This document shows, piece after piece, positions 1 to 7,861 of a stretch of 64,000 nucleotides of DNA. Made by a program: the position numbers and the translations under genes. This stretch comes from Acetatifactor muris (GTDB lineage Bacteria > Bacillota > Clostridia > Lachnospirales > Lachnospiraceae), in NCBI RefSeq assembly GCF_024623325.1, contig NZ_JANJZD010000007.1, positions 62,001 through 126,000 of the forward strand. The letters are read 5' to 3'. The notes under the pieces were generated by a model. That model saw nothing but the letters and a program-made list of their open reading frames with translations, searched no databases and was not told the origin of the DNA. Positions within the stretch are counted from its first letter, which is position 1. Each line of letters starts with the position of its first letter.

Positions 1-2
1 TT

Positions 3-974
3 GACACGGAAAAATACAATCCCCTGATGATTGGTATTACCAAAAACGGAAGCTGGTATTATTACACCGGTCCGATACAAAAACTGCTCAATGACACCTG
101 GCACAACGATCAGGATTGCACACCGACTGTCTTATCCCCCAATCGCGGGGAAAACTGTCTGCTTTTACTGGAGGATGGGAACATTTCACGTCTCCCGGTG
201 GATATCGCCTTCCCGGTTCTTCACGGCTGCAACGGAGAGGATGGCACCCTTCAGGGAATGCTGGAGCTGTGCGGTATTCCTCTGGCAGGATGCGGCACAC
301 TGGCTTCCGCACTCAGCATGGACAAGGACAGGGCCCACAGGCTGGTCAGCCTTGCCGGAATCCCCGTGCCCAGACATATGGTGCTGGAACCCGATACCCC
401 TTTTGAGCAGGCATCAGCCTTTGCGGAGGAGATTGGCTATCCCCTTTATGTGAAACCTGTGAAGGCCGGTTCCTCTTACGGAGTCACCAAGGTTCCCGGG
501 AAAGAGCATCTGTCCGCCGCAGTCACTCTGGCATTTCAGTATGACAGTCAGGTGCTTCTGGAGAAAAATATTGAAGGGTTTGAAGTAGGGTGTGCTGTTC
601 TGGGCAACAGAGAACTGGTAACCGGCGAAGTGGATGAAATCGAACTTTCCGGCGGTTTCTTTGATTTTACAGAAAAATATACTCTGAAAACCTCCAGTAT
701 TCACGTGCCTGCCAGGATCACCGGCACCAAGGCAGCCGAAATCAAGGAAGCGGCAAAATCCATTTACCGCATTCTCGGATGCACCGGTTTTGCCAGAGTG
801 GATATGTTTCTCACCCCTGAAGGTCAGGTATTGTTCAATGAAGTAAATACCATTCCCGGTTTTACAGAGCACAGCCGTTATCCCGGCATGATGAAAGCCG
901 CCGGATATTCTTTCCGACAGGTTCTTGACCGAATTTTGGAATTGGCACTTGAGCAAAAGAGTGAAAACGTGTAA
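3..974 (+). CDS. vanG: VanG-like D-alanine--D-serine ligase (5' end outside window)
   Basis: ATP-grasp ligase that joins D-Ala to a second D-amino acid to make the peptidoglycan precursor dipeptide. The frame is open through the left edge (codons for DTEKYNPL precede the first ATG at 27) and that stretch matches the known VanG N-terminal region, so the ATG at 27 is internal and about 30 residues are missing. Visible motifs are the substrate loop FPVLHGCNGEDGTLQG, MDKDRAHRLVSLAGIP, the ATP-grasp KPVKAGSS, the omega-loop FFDFTEKYTL and the metal-binding FNEVNTIPGFT. The EKY form of the omega loop is typical of VanC/E/G-type ligases rather than housekeeping Ddl. The downstream vanT supports D-Ser as second substrate. 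Assignment as VanG-type is confident; activity in resistance is inferred. Confidence 0.9.
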   Translation, partial: DTEKYNPLMIGITKNGSWYYYTGPIQKLLNDTWHNDQDCTPTVLSPNRGENCLLLLEDGNISRLPVDIAFPVLHGCNGEDGTLQGMLELCGIPLAGCGTLASALSMDKDRAHRLVSLAGIPVPRHMVLEPDTPFEQASAFAEEIGYPLYVKPVKAGSSYGVTKVPGKEHLSAAVTLAFQYDSQVLLEKNIEGFEVGCAVLGNRELVTGEVDEIELSGGFFDFTEKYTLKTSSIHVPARITGTKAAEIKEAAKSIYRILGCTGFARVDMFLTPEGQVLFNEVNTIPGFTEHSRYPGMMKAAGYSFRQVLDRILELALEQKSENV

Positions 975-1013
975 TATAGAAGGGCAGACAACAATCACAA
1001 ATGCAAAATAAAT

Positions 1014-1036
1014 GTCCGCTAAAGCGGACAGGAGGG
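1014..1036 (+). promoter_or_regulatory. Hairpin abutting the vanT ribosome binding site
   Basis: A perfect GTCCGC / GCGGAC stem with a TAAA loop (1014-1029) lies directly before the GGAGGG Shine-Dalgarno (1031-1036) of vanT. It occupies most of the 69-bp gap between the ligase and vanT. It could tune translation or stabilise the downstream message. It lacks a T-run, so it is not a terminator for the + strand. Confidence 0.4.
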
Positions 1037-1043
1037 TATAAAT

Positions 1044-4000
1044 ATGCATACCAGACAGAATTACGGCGGTCTTGACAGATTTCGGGTAGTGGCTGCTCTG
1101 CTTGTCATTGCAATTCACACCTCTCCTCTGGCCTCTATGAACGAGGGAATGGATTTCTTTCTGACACGAATCCTTGCCAGAACCGCCGTTCCCTTTTTCT
1201 TCATGGTAACCGGTCATTTTACAGCTGCCGGTTTTATGTCGGCAGCTGATAAAAATCTGAGCGGTCTGATAAAATATTTAAAGAAAACGCTTCTGCTGTA
1301 TGTTTTCTGTATTTTGTTGTATCTGCCGATCGGTATATACGCAGGTCATTATGCGGAACTCACCTTCGGCGGTTTGTTCCGTATGCTTATTTTTGACGGC
1401 ACGTTTTACCATTTATGGTATTTTCCGGCCTGCATACTGGGCATGGTCATCGTTTATGTGATGAGCCTTTTCCTGAATCTGCGGTGGGCCACCGTGGTAT
1501 CTGCGATCCTGTATATCATCGGTCTGTTGGGTGACAGTTACTTTGGCCTTATCGAGAAAGTTCCCGCGCTGAATGCAGTATACGAATTTGGCTTCCGTCT
1601 GTGGTCTCATACGCGCAACGGACTGTTTCTTGCCCCGCTGTTCCTGCTGCTGGGGGTATGGATGTCCCTGTGGGAGGAGAAAATTTCCGCCCTACGAAAT
1701 CCAGCAAAGCCGGAAGAAAATTCAGAGCAGACAGACAAACCTTCCCTGCCCACGGACAGCCAGATGATTCGTCTCTATTATATCGGTCTTTCGGCTTCCT
1801 TTATCCTGATGACAGCCGAAGCCTTTACCTTACGCCATTTTCAGCTGCAGCGTCACGACAGTATGTATCTGGCCCTGGTTCCGGTCATGATATTTCTATA
1901 TCTGTGTCTCAGCAGTGTGCCCAAAGCATCTGCCGGAGAGTTCCGCATTGCCTCTGCCTGGATCTATATCCTTCACCCGGCAATTATTGTAGCAGTCCGC
2001 GGATTGGCCAAATTATTACACTGGACTCCTCAGCTTGTTGGTAACAGCATTGTCCACTATCTTGTGGTGGCACAGCTGTCGGTTGTTGCCAGTCTTCTGA
2101 TTCTCTATTTACAGAGATGTGTTCTGCCCCGTCTTCTTCCAATGTTCGAGCAGGCCCGGAATTCTTTCCTGCAGAAACGAAAAGGCACGGCAAAAACAGC
2201 AAGTACTTCCGGACTTCAGGAAAAGGGGCCCACAGATGTATCCCTGCTTTCTGATACGGATTTAAATAAGAAAGGAAATTCAGATTTGCACAGATTTTCA
2301 CAGGAAAAAGTACAAACAGAAACGCCTGTATCACAGGAAAATCAGGACGGCGAAGACAGTGAACTGACAGTCTCAGACATGGGAGACATCAGTCCTTTGC
2401 CGAAAGCAGCGGCTGAAACAGCCAACGGAATCAACTCCTTTGCCGACGAATCTGATTGCCTGCCGGAATTCGACGACGATGAAATCGCCAGCCTCAGAGA
2501 GCCTGACGACGGTGAACTTGCCAGACTCAGAGAAACGGACGATAGTGCTTTTCAGGAATCAGAACCTTCAATTGAAGAGGCCTTACCGGAAGAGAATTTG
2601 TCCGAAGAATATGCATTATCAGAAAAAGAAGCTACTTTTGAATTGTCTGATGTAGAAAATGACGAGCAATATTCCTGGCAGGAACCGGGAAATCAGACAG
2701 ATACACAGGACCAGGAAGCAGAGCGCAGAAAAGCTGTTGATCTGCGGAGTATAAAGTTGCCGAATATCCGCGGTACATCACGGGTAATGGCCCAGAAGGC
2801 ACACCCAAGAAAGGCCGCAGCACCACGCACATTTTCAAAGCCCAAAGCCGCCGATCCCTATGAAGGCGGAGGAGACTTCCGCGCCTGGATAGAGGTGGAC
2901 AGCAATGCGCTGGAGCACAACGTATCATTCCTTCGCTCACGGCTTCCCGATAGTTGCAGGTTGATGCCGGCAATAAAAGCCGATGCCTACGGCCACGGTG
3001 CCGTGCTCATCGCGCGTCAGCTGAACAAGCTGAATGTGACATCATTTTGTGTCGCCTGTCTGTCAGAAGGAATCACACTGCGGAAAGCCGGAGTCAAGGG
3101 CAGAATCCTGATATTAGGGTATACACCCCCGGATGATTTCCCTCTGCTCAGCCGCTATCTGCTGACTCAGGCTGTCATCGACTATCACTATGCCCGTCTG
3201 CTGAGCAGCTTCGGAAAGCTTCTGCATGTCCATGTGGCTGTCGATACCGGCATGCACAGGCTGGGAATTCGATGTGAAAATCTGGAAGAAATTGCGTCGG
3301 TCTATAAAATGGAAAATCTGGTTATCGACGGAATGTTTACTCACCTGTCAGTCAGTGATTCCCTCCGGCCGGAGGACAGAGCATTTACAGAAAGTCAGAT
3401 CACAGCTTTTTATCAGGTAGTAAATTACTTAAAAGAAAAGGAATATCCCTGCCGTGGTCTCCATCTCCTGGCCAGCTATGGCATTTTAAATCTGCTGCAA
3501 AATAAGGAAAAACAGTCCAGACGCGCACATCGTTCCGCCAGCAGAAATACCTGGAGCAAAGCGGCGCTTGCCGCAGATTATGTGCGGCCCGGCATTGCGC
3601 TGTACGGCCTTTTAAGCACAGAAGACGATACCAACCTCTGGCGCGGTGCTCTGCGCCCGGTTCTGTCTCTGAAAGCACGTGTAATTTCTGTCAGAACACT
3701 TTATACAGGGGAAGCTGCCGGATACGGAACCGCATTTACAGCCAAATACGATATGCGTATCGCCACTCTTTCCATCGGTTATGCGGACGGACTGCCCAGA
3801 GAATTGTCTTACGGAATCGGCGGAGTCCTGATCAACGGCTGTATGGCCCCCATTATCGGCAGAATCTGCATGGATCAGACCATTGTAGATGTGAGCAATA
3901 TTCCGCGGGTCCAGGCTGGAAATGTCGCCGTTATCATCGGAAAATCCGGTGCACTGGAAATTACAGCTGATCATGTGGCCGAACAGTGCGGAACCATCAC

Positions 4001-4052
4001 AAACGAAATATTAAGTCGTCTTGGTTCCAGACTGAACAGAATTTTGAAATAA
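1044..4052 (+). CDS. vanT: VanT-like membrane-bound serine/alanine racemase, long linker
   Basis: Two-domain protein. Residues 1 to about 365 form an acyltransferase-3-like membrane domain with about ten hydrophobic segments, starting with the typical GGLDRFRVVAALLVIAIHT. Residues about 615-1002 form a fold-type III PLP racemase carrying PAIKADAYGHG with the PLP lysine at about K645 and the GYGTAF tyrosine region. In VanT proteins the membrane domain is linked to D-Ser supply and the racemase makes D-Ser for the ligase. The position equivalent to Tyr354 of Bacillus alanine racemase appears to be Ser (about S995); VanT proteins are known to vary there. Between the domains lies a roughly 250-residue acidic, low-complexity linker (about 365-615), making this 1002 aa instead of the usual 700. 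SD GGAGGG is 7 bp before the ATG. Confidence 0.88.
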   Translation: MHTRQNYGGLDRFRVVAALLVIAIHTSPLASMNEGMDFFLTRILARTAVPFFFMVTGHFTAAGFMSAADKNLSGLIKYLKKTLLLYVFCILLYLPIGIYAGHYAELTFGGLFRMLIFDGTFYHLWYFPACILGMVIVYVMSLFLNLRWATVVSAILYIIGLLGDSYFGLIEKVPALNAVYEFGFRLWSHTRNGLFLAPLFLLLGVWMSLWEEKISALRNPAKPEENSEQTDKPSLPTDSQMIRLYYIGLSASFILMTAEAFTLRHFQLQRHDSMYLALVPVMIFLYLCLSSVPKASAGEFRIASAWIYILHPAIIVAVRGLAKLLHWTPQLVGNSIVHYLVVAQLSVVASLLILYLQRCVLPRLLPMFEQARNSFLQKRKGTAKTASTSGLQEKGPTDVSLLSDTDLNKKGNSDLHRFSQEKVQTETPVSQENQDGEDSELTVSDMGDISPLPKAAAETANGINSFADESDCLPEFDDDEIASLREPDDGELARLRETDDSAFQESEPSIEEALPEENLSEEYALSEKEATFELSDVENDEQYSWQEPGNQTDTQDQEAERRKAVDLRSIKLPNIRGTSRVMAQKAHPRKAAAPRTFSKPKAADPYEGGGDFRAWIEVDSNALEHNVSFLRSRLPDSCRLMPAIKADAYGHGAVLIARQLNKLNVTSFCVACLSEGITLRKAGVKGRILILGYTPPDDFPLLSRYLLTQAVIDYHYARLLSSFGKLLHVHVAVDTGMHRLGIRCENLEEIASVYKMENLVIDGMFTHLSVSDSLRPEDRAFTESQITAFYQVVNYLKEKEYPCRGLHLLASYGILNLLQNKEKQSRRAHRSASRNTWSKAALAADYVRPGIALYGLLSTEDDTNLWRGALRPVLSLKARVISVRTLYTGEAAGYGTAFTAKYDMRIATLSIGYADGLPRELSYGIGGVLINGCMAPIIGRICMDQTIVDVSNIPRVQAGNVAVIIGKSGALEITADHVAEQCGTITNEILSRLGSRLNRILK

Positions 4053-4095
4053 TATTTTTTTCATATTTTTCAGAAAATTTTTTCTTAATGCATGG

Positions 4096-4123
4096 TTGAC
4101 TTTCAATCAAAAACCTATATAAT
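4096..4123 (+). promoter_or_regulatory. Promoter for rubrerythrin-rubredoxin
   Basis: TTGACT (4096-4101) and TATAAT (4118-4123) with 16-bp spacing, in the AT-rich gap after vanT and about 110 bp before the rubrerythrin start. The long leader (about 4130-4232) may hold a regulatory sequence, but I could not identify one. Confidence 0.7.
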
Positions 4124-4232
4124 AGGTGTCGGGAATAAATGCATATACCTCTCGCAAAAGCGACCGGAGATTTGCATGATCCGACAGCTTACATAGCAAA
4201 AAATCAATATAGAAAGAAAAGGAGATAAAATT

Positions 4233-4772
4233 ATGAAGTATGTATGTCAAGTATGTGGTTATGTTCATGAAGGCGATGCCGCTCCTTCCGAATGCCCTAT
4301 CTGCCATGCACCCGCTGAAAAGTTCACTGCTCAGTCCGCTGACAGAACCTGGGCTGCAGAACATGTGGTAGGGGTTGCTCAGGGTGTTCCTGAAGATATT
4401 ATCAAGGATCTGCGTGCAAACTTTGAAGGTGAGTGCTCAGAGGTTGGTATGTATCTGGCTATGGCAAGAGTTGCCCACAGAGAAGGATATCCTGAAATCG
4501 GTCTGTACTGGGAGAAGGCTGCTTACGAAGAGGCAGAGCACGCTGCTAAATTCGCCGAACTTCTGGGTGAAGTTGTGACTGATTCCACCAAGAAGAATCT
4601 GGAGATGAGAGTGGACGCCGAGAATGGAGCTACCGCCGGTAAATTTGACCTTGCAAAACGCGCGAAAGCTGCAAATCTGGATGCGATTCATGATACTGTT
4701 CATGAGATGGCAAGAGATGAGGCCAGACACGGAAAAGCGTTTGAAGGTCTGTTAAAGAGATATTTCAGCTAA
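4233..4772 (+). CDS. rbr: Reverse-type rubrerythrin
   Basis: Non-haem iron peroxidase that reduces hydrogen peroxide in anaerobes. The rubredoxin-like Fe(SCys)4 module comes first (CQVCGY at residues 5-10, CPICHAP at about 28-34) and the ferritin-like diiron four-helix bundle follows. Iron ligands are visible in [33 protein letters not shown] and the C-terminal [16 protein letters not shown]. This N-terminal placement of the rubredoxin domain is that of reverse rubrerythrins described in clostridia. Length 179 aa is normal. AAAGGAG lies before the ATG, and a good promoter is upstream. A rubredoxin gene, its likely electron donor, follows. Confidence 0.95.
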   Translation: MKYVCQVCGYVHEGDAAPSECPICHAPAEKFTAQSADRTWAAEHVVGVAQGVPEDIIKDLRANFEGECSEVGMYLAMARVAHREGYPEIGLYWEKAAYEEAEHAAKFAELLGEVVTDSTKKNLEMRVDAENGATAGKFDLAKRAKAANLDAIHDTVHEMARDEARHGKAFEGLLKRYFS

Positions 4773-4845
4773 TAGCAAACGCTTCAGCGTTTGAAGGTCT
4801 GTTAAAGAGATATTTTGGTTAATGGCAAACGCTTTGGCGTTTGAG
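4737..4845 (+). repeat. 50-bp tandem duplication of the rbr 3' end with two hairpins
   Basis: The segment 4737-4786, which includes the last codons and stop of rbr and a hairpin, is repeated at 4787-4836 with a few substitutions. A third partial copy starts at 4837. Each copy ends in an inverted repeat, CAAACGC with GCGTTTG, formed across the copy junction (about 4775-4793 and 4825-4843). Neither hairpin is followed by a clean T-run, so they may act in mRNA processing or partial termination between rbr and rubredoxin. Confidence 0.85.
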
Positions 4846-4875
4846 TTTAAGCTTTAAGAAAGGAGAGAATTCACT

Positions 4876-5049
4876 ATGAAGAAATATTTTTGCAATCCCT
4901 GCGGCTATACCTATGATCCTGAAAAAGGTGATCCTGAGCATGGCATCGCTCCCGGTACTGCTTTTGAGGATCTGCCGGATGACTGGTGCTGCCCGCTTTG
5001 CGGCGTGAATAAGAGCATGTTCCAGCCCTGCATCGACAATTATAACTAA
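4876..5049 (+). CDS. Rubredoxin
   Basis: A 57-aa one-electron carrier with a single Fe(SCys)4 site. The two CxxC loops are CNPCGY near the N-terminus and CPLCGV near residues 39-44. The central aromatic and acidic residues ([20 protein letters not shown], then [11 protein letters not shown]) are those of classical rubredoxins. AAAGGAGAG sits 8-10 bp before the ATG. It lies about 100 bp after rubrerythrin on the same strand and most likely feeds electrons to it. Confidence 0.95.
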   Translation: MKKYFCNPCGYTYDPEKGDPEHGIAPGTAFEDLPDDWCCPLCGVNKSMFQPCIDNYN

Positions 5050-5115
5050 TTGGCAGAAACGGAACAGCTGCGCAGCGCTAGGTTGAAGGCCAATTGCTGT
5101 GCCATATCGAATAAA

Positions 5116-5150
5116 AAGAGGACGGGCATGTAAAATGTCTGTCCTCTTTC
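5116..5150. terminator. Bidirectional terminator after rubredoxin
   Basis: A 14-bp stem (5116-5129 with 5135-5148, two G-U pairs) and a 5-nt loop GTAAA. The + strand continues with TCTCTT and the other side has AAAA, so it can serve both rubredoxin and the convergent ATPase gene that ends at 5153. Confidence 0.8.
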
Positions 5151-5152
5151 TC

Positions 5153-6007
5153 TTAAAACTGAGCTTCATTTTTCTTAAAAAATTCATAATAGGCACGGAT
5201 ACCACCCAGCTCTGTCCATCGCTTTACGTCAACCACTTCCTCATCCATATCATATATTTTTGCTCCCCGCATGGCAAGCAAAAACGGCGAATGTGTGGAT
5301 ATGATAAACTGGCACCCGAAAAAACGGGCGGAATCCTCCAGAAACTTCATCAGCTCCTGCTGACGTTGGGGTGACAGACTATTCTCCGGCTCGTCCAGAA
5401 GGTACAATCCGTTTTCCCGGATTTTCTCTGTAAAATACAAAAAAGCGCTTTCTCCATTGGAATGTTCCCGCACATTATCCGCCAGATTATTTCTGACATA
5501 CTTTGACTGCGTTTTACTGCGTGCCATGCATATCTTCTTCAGCTGTTCATAGTCATCCAGTGACTTCATCTGGAAATGAGAATATTTGTTCTCCAGGTAT
5601 TCTTCAAACAAATCTTCCCGTTTCCGATCTATTCCTTCGTTGAGTTCTCTCAGATTCAATATAAAGTCAAAGACATCATCGCTTGTAACGATTCTGCTTA
5701 TCTTCGGAATCTTCTCCTGCACCTCAAAGTCACACATTCTGGTATAATCCTCAAAAAAGTTAGATCGATTACAGGCAGTATCCCTCTCCAGCTTCAGCTT
5801 CTCGGCAATTACATTGAGCGCCGTAGTCTTGCCGGAACCGTTCCCCCCATACAAAATAGTGATGGGTTCAAAATCCAGCATCCGCAGGCCATGTCTGGAC
5901 AATATCTGGAAGGGATAGACCGTATCATAGCATGTCCTCTTCAATGCCATAATAAAGCTGTATTCCTGCTCGATATCCGGAAAAGAAAAATGTGACAGAT
6001 AAATCAT
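5153..6007 (-). CDS. AAA-family ATPase (predicted ABC/SMC-like ATP-binding protein)
   Basis: About 284 aa. It has Walker A GGNGSGKTT near residue 50, a Walker B with signature-like context (LYLLDEPENSLSP) and a switch histidine in FIISTHSPFLL near the C-terminus, as in stand-alone ATPases of the AAA_21/AAA_23 type. No membrane segment is present. The start at 6007 is preferred because it forms an ATGA overlap with the stop of the upstream membrane protein; a longer frame reaches 6061. It is the last gene of a coupled three-gene operon. Its substrate is unknown. An OLD-like or transport-accessory role cannot be told from sequence. Confidence 0.8.
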   Translation of the reverse strand: MIYLSHFSFPDIEQEYSFIMALKRTCYDTVYPFQILSRHGLRMLDFEPITILYGGNGSGKTTALNVIAEKLKLERDTACNRSNFFEDYTRMCDFEVQEKIPKISRIVTSDDVFDFILNLRELNEGIDRKREDLFEEYLENKYSHFQMKSLDDYEQLKKICMARSKTQSKYVRNNLADNVREHSNGESAFLYFTEKIRENGLYLLDEPENSLSPQRQQELMKFLEDSARFFGCQFIISTHSPFLLAMRGAKIYDMDEEVVDVKRWTELGGIRAYYEFFKKNEAQF

Positions 6008-7575
6008 ATTGTTTCCCTCTGCTTCCCTCTCATCCATGCAGCGCTTTTTCCTGTAAGCCAATTATAGAAATGCACAAAACTTCCTGCAACGCAGGGAATC
6101 ACTATAACCATATACGGGAAAATGTATCTGCTTTTTGCCTCCCACAGAATGCTGAAAAATACCTCTCCAATCAGAATCAATCCAATCAGATAATCCCTTG
6201 GATCCGGCTTTTCCGCTGCAGTTCTTTCTTCCTTATACAGATGCAGGAACCAGAAAGTAAGCATAAAGTAACAGAGGCTCTGAAAGCAATCCAGCAGGCT
6301 GTAGACAAAATTATGCAGGCCGTTATAATACAGATTGTCCACCCACTTGTCCGGCTCTTCCATCTTACAGGTCAAAGTAAAAGCATCATAAGCGGGTTCT
6401 GTCCATTGATTCAAAATCTTCTCTGTATTATGCTCCATCATACTTACAGGATTGCGATACCACCTGTACAGAGACCTTTTTATATCTTGCAACGCAAGCT
6501 TTTGAGCCTCGGCCTGGTCATATCCCGTTTCCGCAAAAAGGTTATAATTATATCCATTATAGCTTCCGGCACCTGTATTGTTTGGATCATTATCCTGCAT
6601 TCCCATGGCAATCAATAATGATATAACCGGCATTCCGTTATCTACATCGACTCCCACAGCCCTGCCAATTTGTACCGACATAAGCTTTTGTCCGAAAATG
6701 CCTGCTATAAGCATAAGCCCCAAAGGAAACAATCGGAAAATAATTTTATTTTTAATACAGAGGCATACCTGGATTATCGCCATGGCGACAAATACAACCA
6801 GTAAAGCAGGACGCACAATATATGTAATTCCAAACGCAATAACTGCTATACTCCAATATAAAATTTCCCTTCCTGTCTTCCCCCGTCCGGGACGATTCCC
6901 CAGCAAAAAGAAATAAATACTGATCAGGCACATACAGACGCCAAAGGTTTCCCCGTAAAGGAACTGGGAATACAACCACATTGGAACAAAAAGCAATGTA
7001 AACAACAGGCAGAGACATTCCGCAGCCACATGTCTGAAAAGTTCTCTGGCAATGCGGTATGAAAAATAGACACTGATTCCAACAAATGCAGCCTGGGCAT
7101 ATCGCAGGACCTCATAGCTCATTGTCCCTGCAATCCTTGCAATCACAGCATATAATTCTGATAAACACAACAAAAAGGGATACACCATATAGTAAATATA
7201 ATTCTGCAGATTTGTATAATCCTTATAAAACAGTCCTTCTGCCGCCACATAGACATACCATTGATCCGCATCCGGTATACTTTTGGCTCCATTTGTCAGA
7301 ATGATACAGATAATTGTTGCCAGCACAGAAATCACAACTGCCGCTATATGCACCCTTTTCAGCGTTAACAGCTTCTGCGCTCTGATAAGCAGCCCGCAGA
7401 TTGCCAGAATCACTCCCAGATACAGCATTTTTATCAGCACATTATCCCACTCCCGGTACACGCTTTCCGATCCTGTATACATTCTCCTGGTAGAAAAGAA
7501 AAAGATCACTGTCAGAATACCAAAAATCATAATACCAAGCAGACTCAGCCAACGGGCCAGGTTCTTCCGTATCAT
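6004..7575 (-). CDS. Polytopic membrane protein, GT-C glycosyltransferase-like
   Basis: A 523-aa integral membrane protein with roughly a dozen hydrophobic segments. An extracytoplasmic region lies between them, including the segment with GMQDNDPNNTGAGSYNGYNYN. The overall layout resembles the ArnT/PMT-like (GT39/GT83) membrane glycosyltransferases, and the C-terminal ILWEAKSRYIFPYMVIVIP resembles the LFEARARYVYIYVPFFI of the other such protein at 55510-57108. Such enzymes move sugars from polyprenyl carriers to envelope acceptors; the acceptor here is unknown. Its start overlaps the stop of the 75-aa gene by 4 bp (ATGA) and its stop overlaps the ATPase start in the same way. Confidence 0.75.
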   Translation of the reverse strand: MIRKNLARWLSLLGIMIFGILTVIFFFSTRRMYTGSESVYREWDNVLIKMLYLGVILAICGLLIRAQKLLTLKRVHIAAVVISVLATIICIILTNGAKSIPDADQWYVYVAAEGLFYKDYTNLQNYIYYMVYPFLLCLSELYAVIARIAGTMSYEVLRYAQAAFVGISVYFSYRIARELFRHVAAECLCLLFTLLFVPMWLYSQFLYGETFGVCMCLISIYFFLLGNRPGRGKTGREILYWSIAVIAFGITYIVRPALLVVFVAMAIIQVCLCIKNKIIFRLFPLGLMLIAGIFGQKLMSVQIGRAVGVDVDNGMPVISLLIAMGMQDNDPNNTGAGSYNGYNYNLFAETGYDQAEAQKLALQDIKRSLYRWYRNPVSMMEHNTEKILNQWTEPAYDAFTLTCKMEEPDKWVDNLYYNGLHNFVYSLLDCFQSLCYFMLTFWFLHLYKEERTAAEKPDPRDYLIGLILIGEVFFSILWEAKSRYIFPYMVIVIPCVAGSFVHFYNWLTGKSAAWMRGKQRETI

Positions 7576-7799
7576 TTCATCAGGCCTTTCAATTCCTCCA
7601 GCAGCTCCAGATCCGACTGCTGTACCTTAAGATTCGCAGTAAGCGGTTTCTCCCCCGGCCGGGTCACCGTCATCTCAATCACAGTACCTTCTTCCATCTT
7701 CTTTGAGAATACCGAATTTAAAAACGCTTCAAACTTCGGGTGATTATTACTGAATTGGTTTTTAGCACTCATCAGCTTCATAATAGACGCAGCGTTCAT
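7572..7799 (-). CDS. Conserved 75-aa protein, first gene of the coupled operon
   Basis: A small soluble protein with no membrane segment. The N-terminal half is helical (SIMKLMSAKNQFSNNHPKFEAFLNSVF) and the C-terminal half alternates strand and helix (TVIEMTVTRPGEKPLTANLKVQ, then LELLEELKGLM). I recall similar short uncharacterised proteins from Lachnospiraceae but know no function. The start has a good SD (AAAAGGGAGAGGGAA region), and the stop overlaps the GT-C-like gene start by 4 bp, which supports real translation. Confidence 0.75.
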   Translation of the reverse strand: MNAASIMKLMSAKNQFSNNHPKFEAFLNSVFSKKMEEGTVIEMTVTRPGEKPLTANLKVQQSDLELLEELKGLMK

Positions 7800-7861
7800 T
7801 TCCCTCTCCCTTTTATGGCATTATCTGTGGCTGTTCGCTTTCGGCGGCAGGCACAATATTC

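Noticed and set aside
414..1217. Minus-strand frame of 267 codons over the vanG-vanT junction
   Set aside because: Antisense to the ligase and the vanT start; no SD and no domain.
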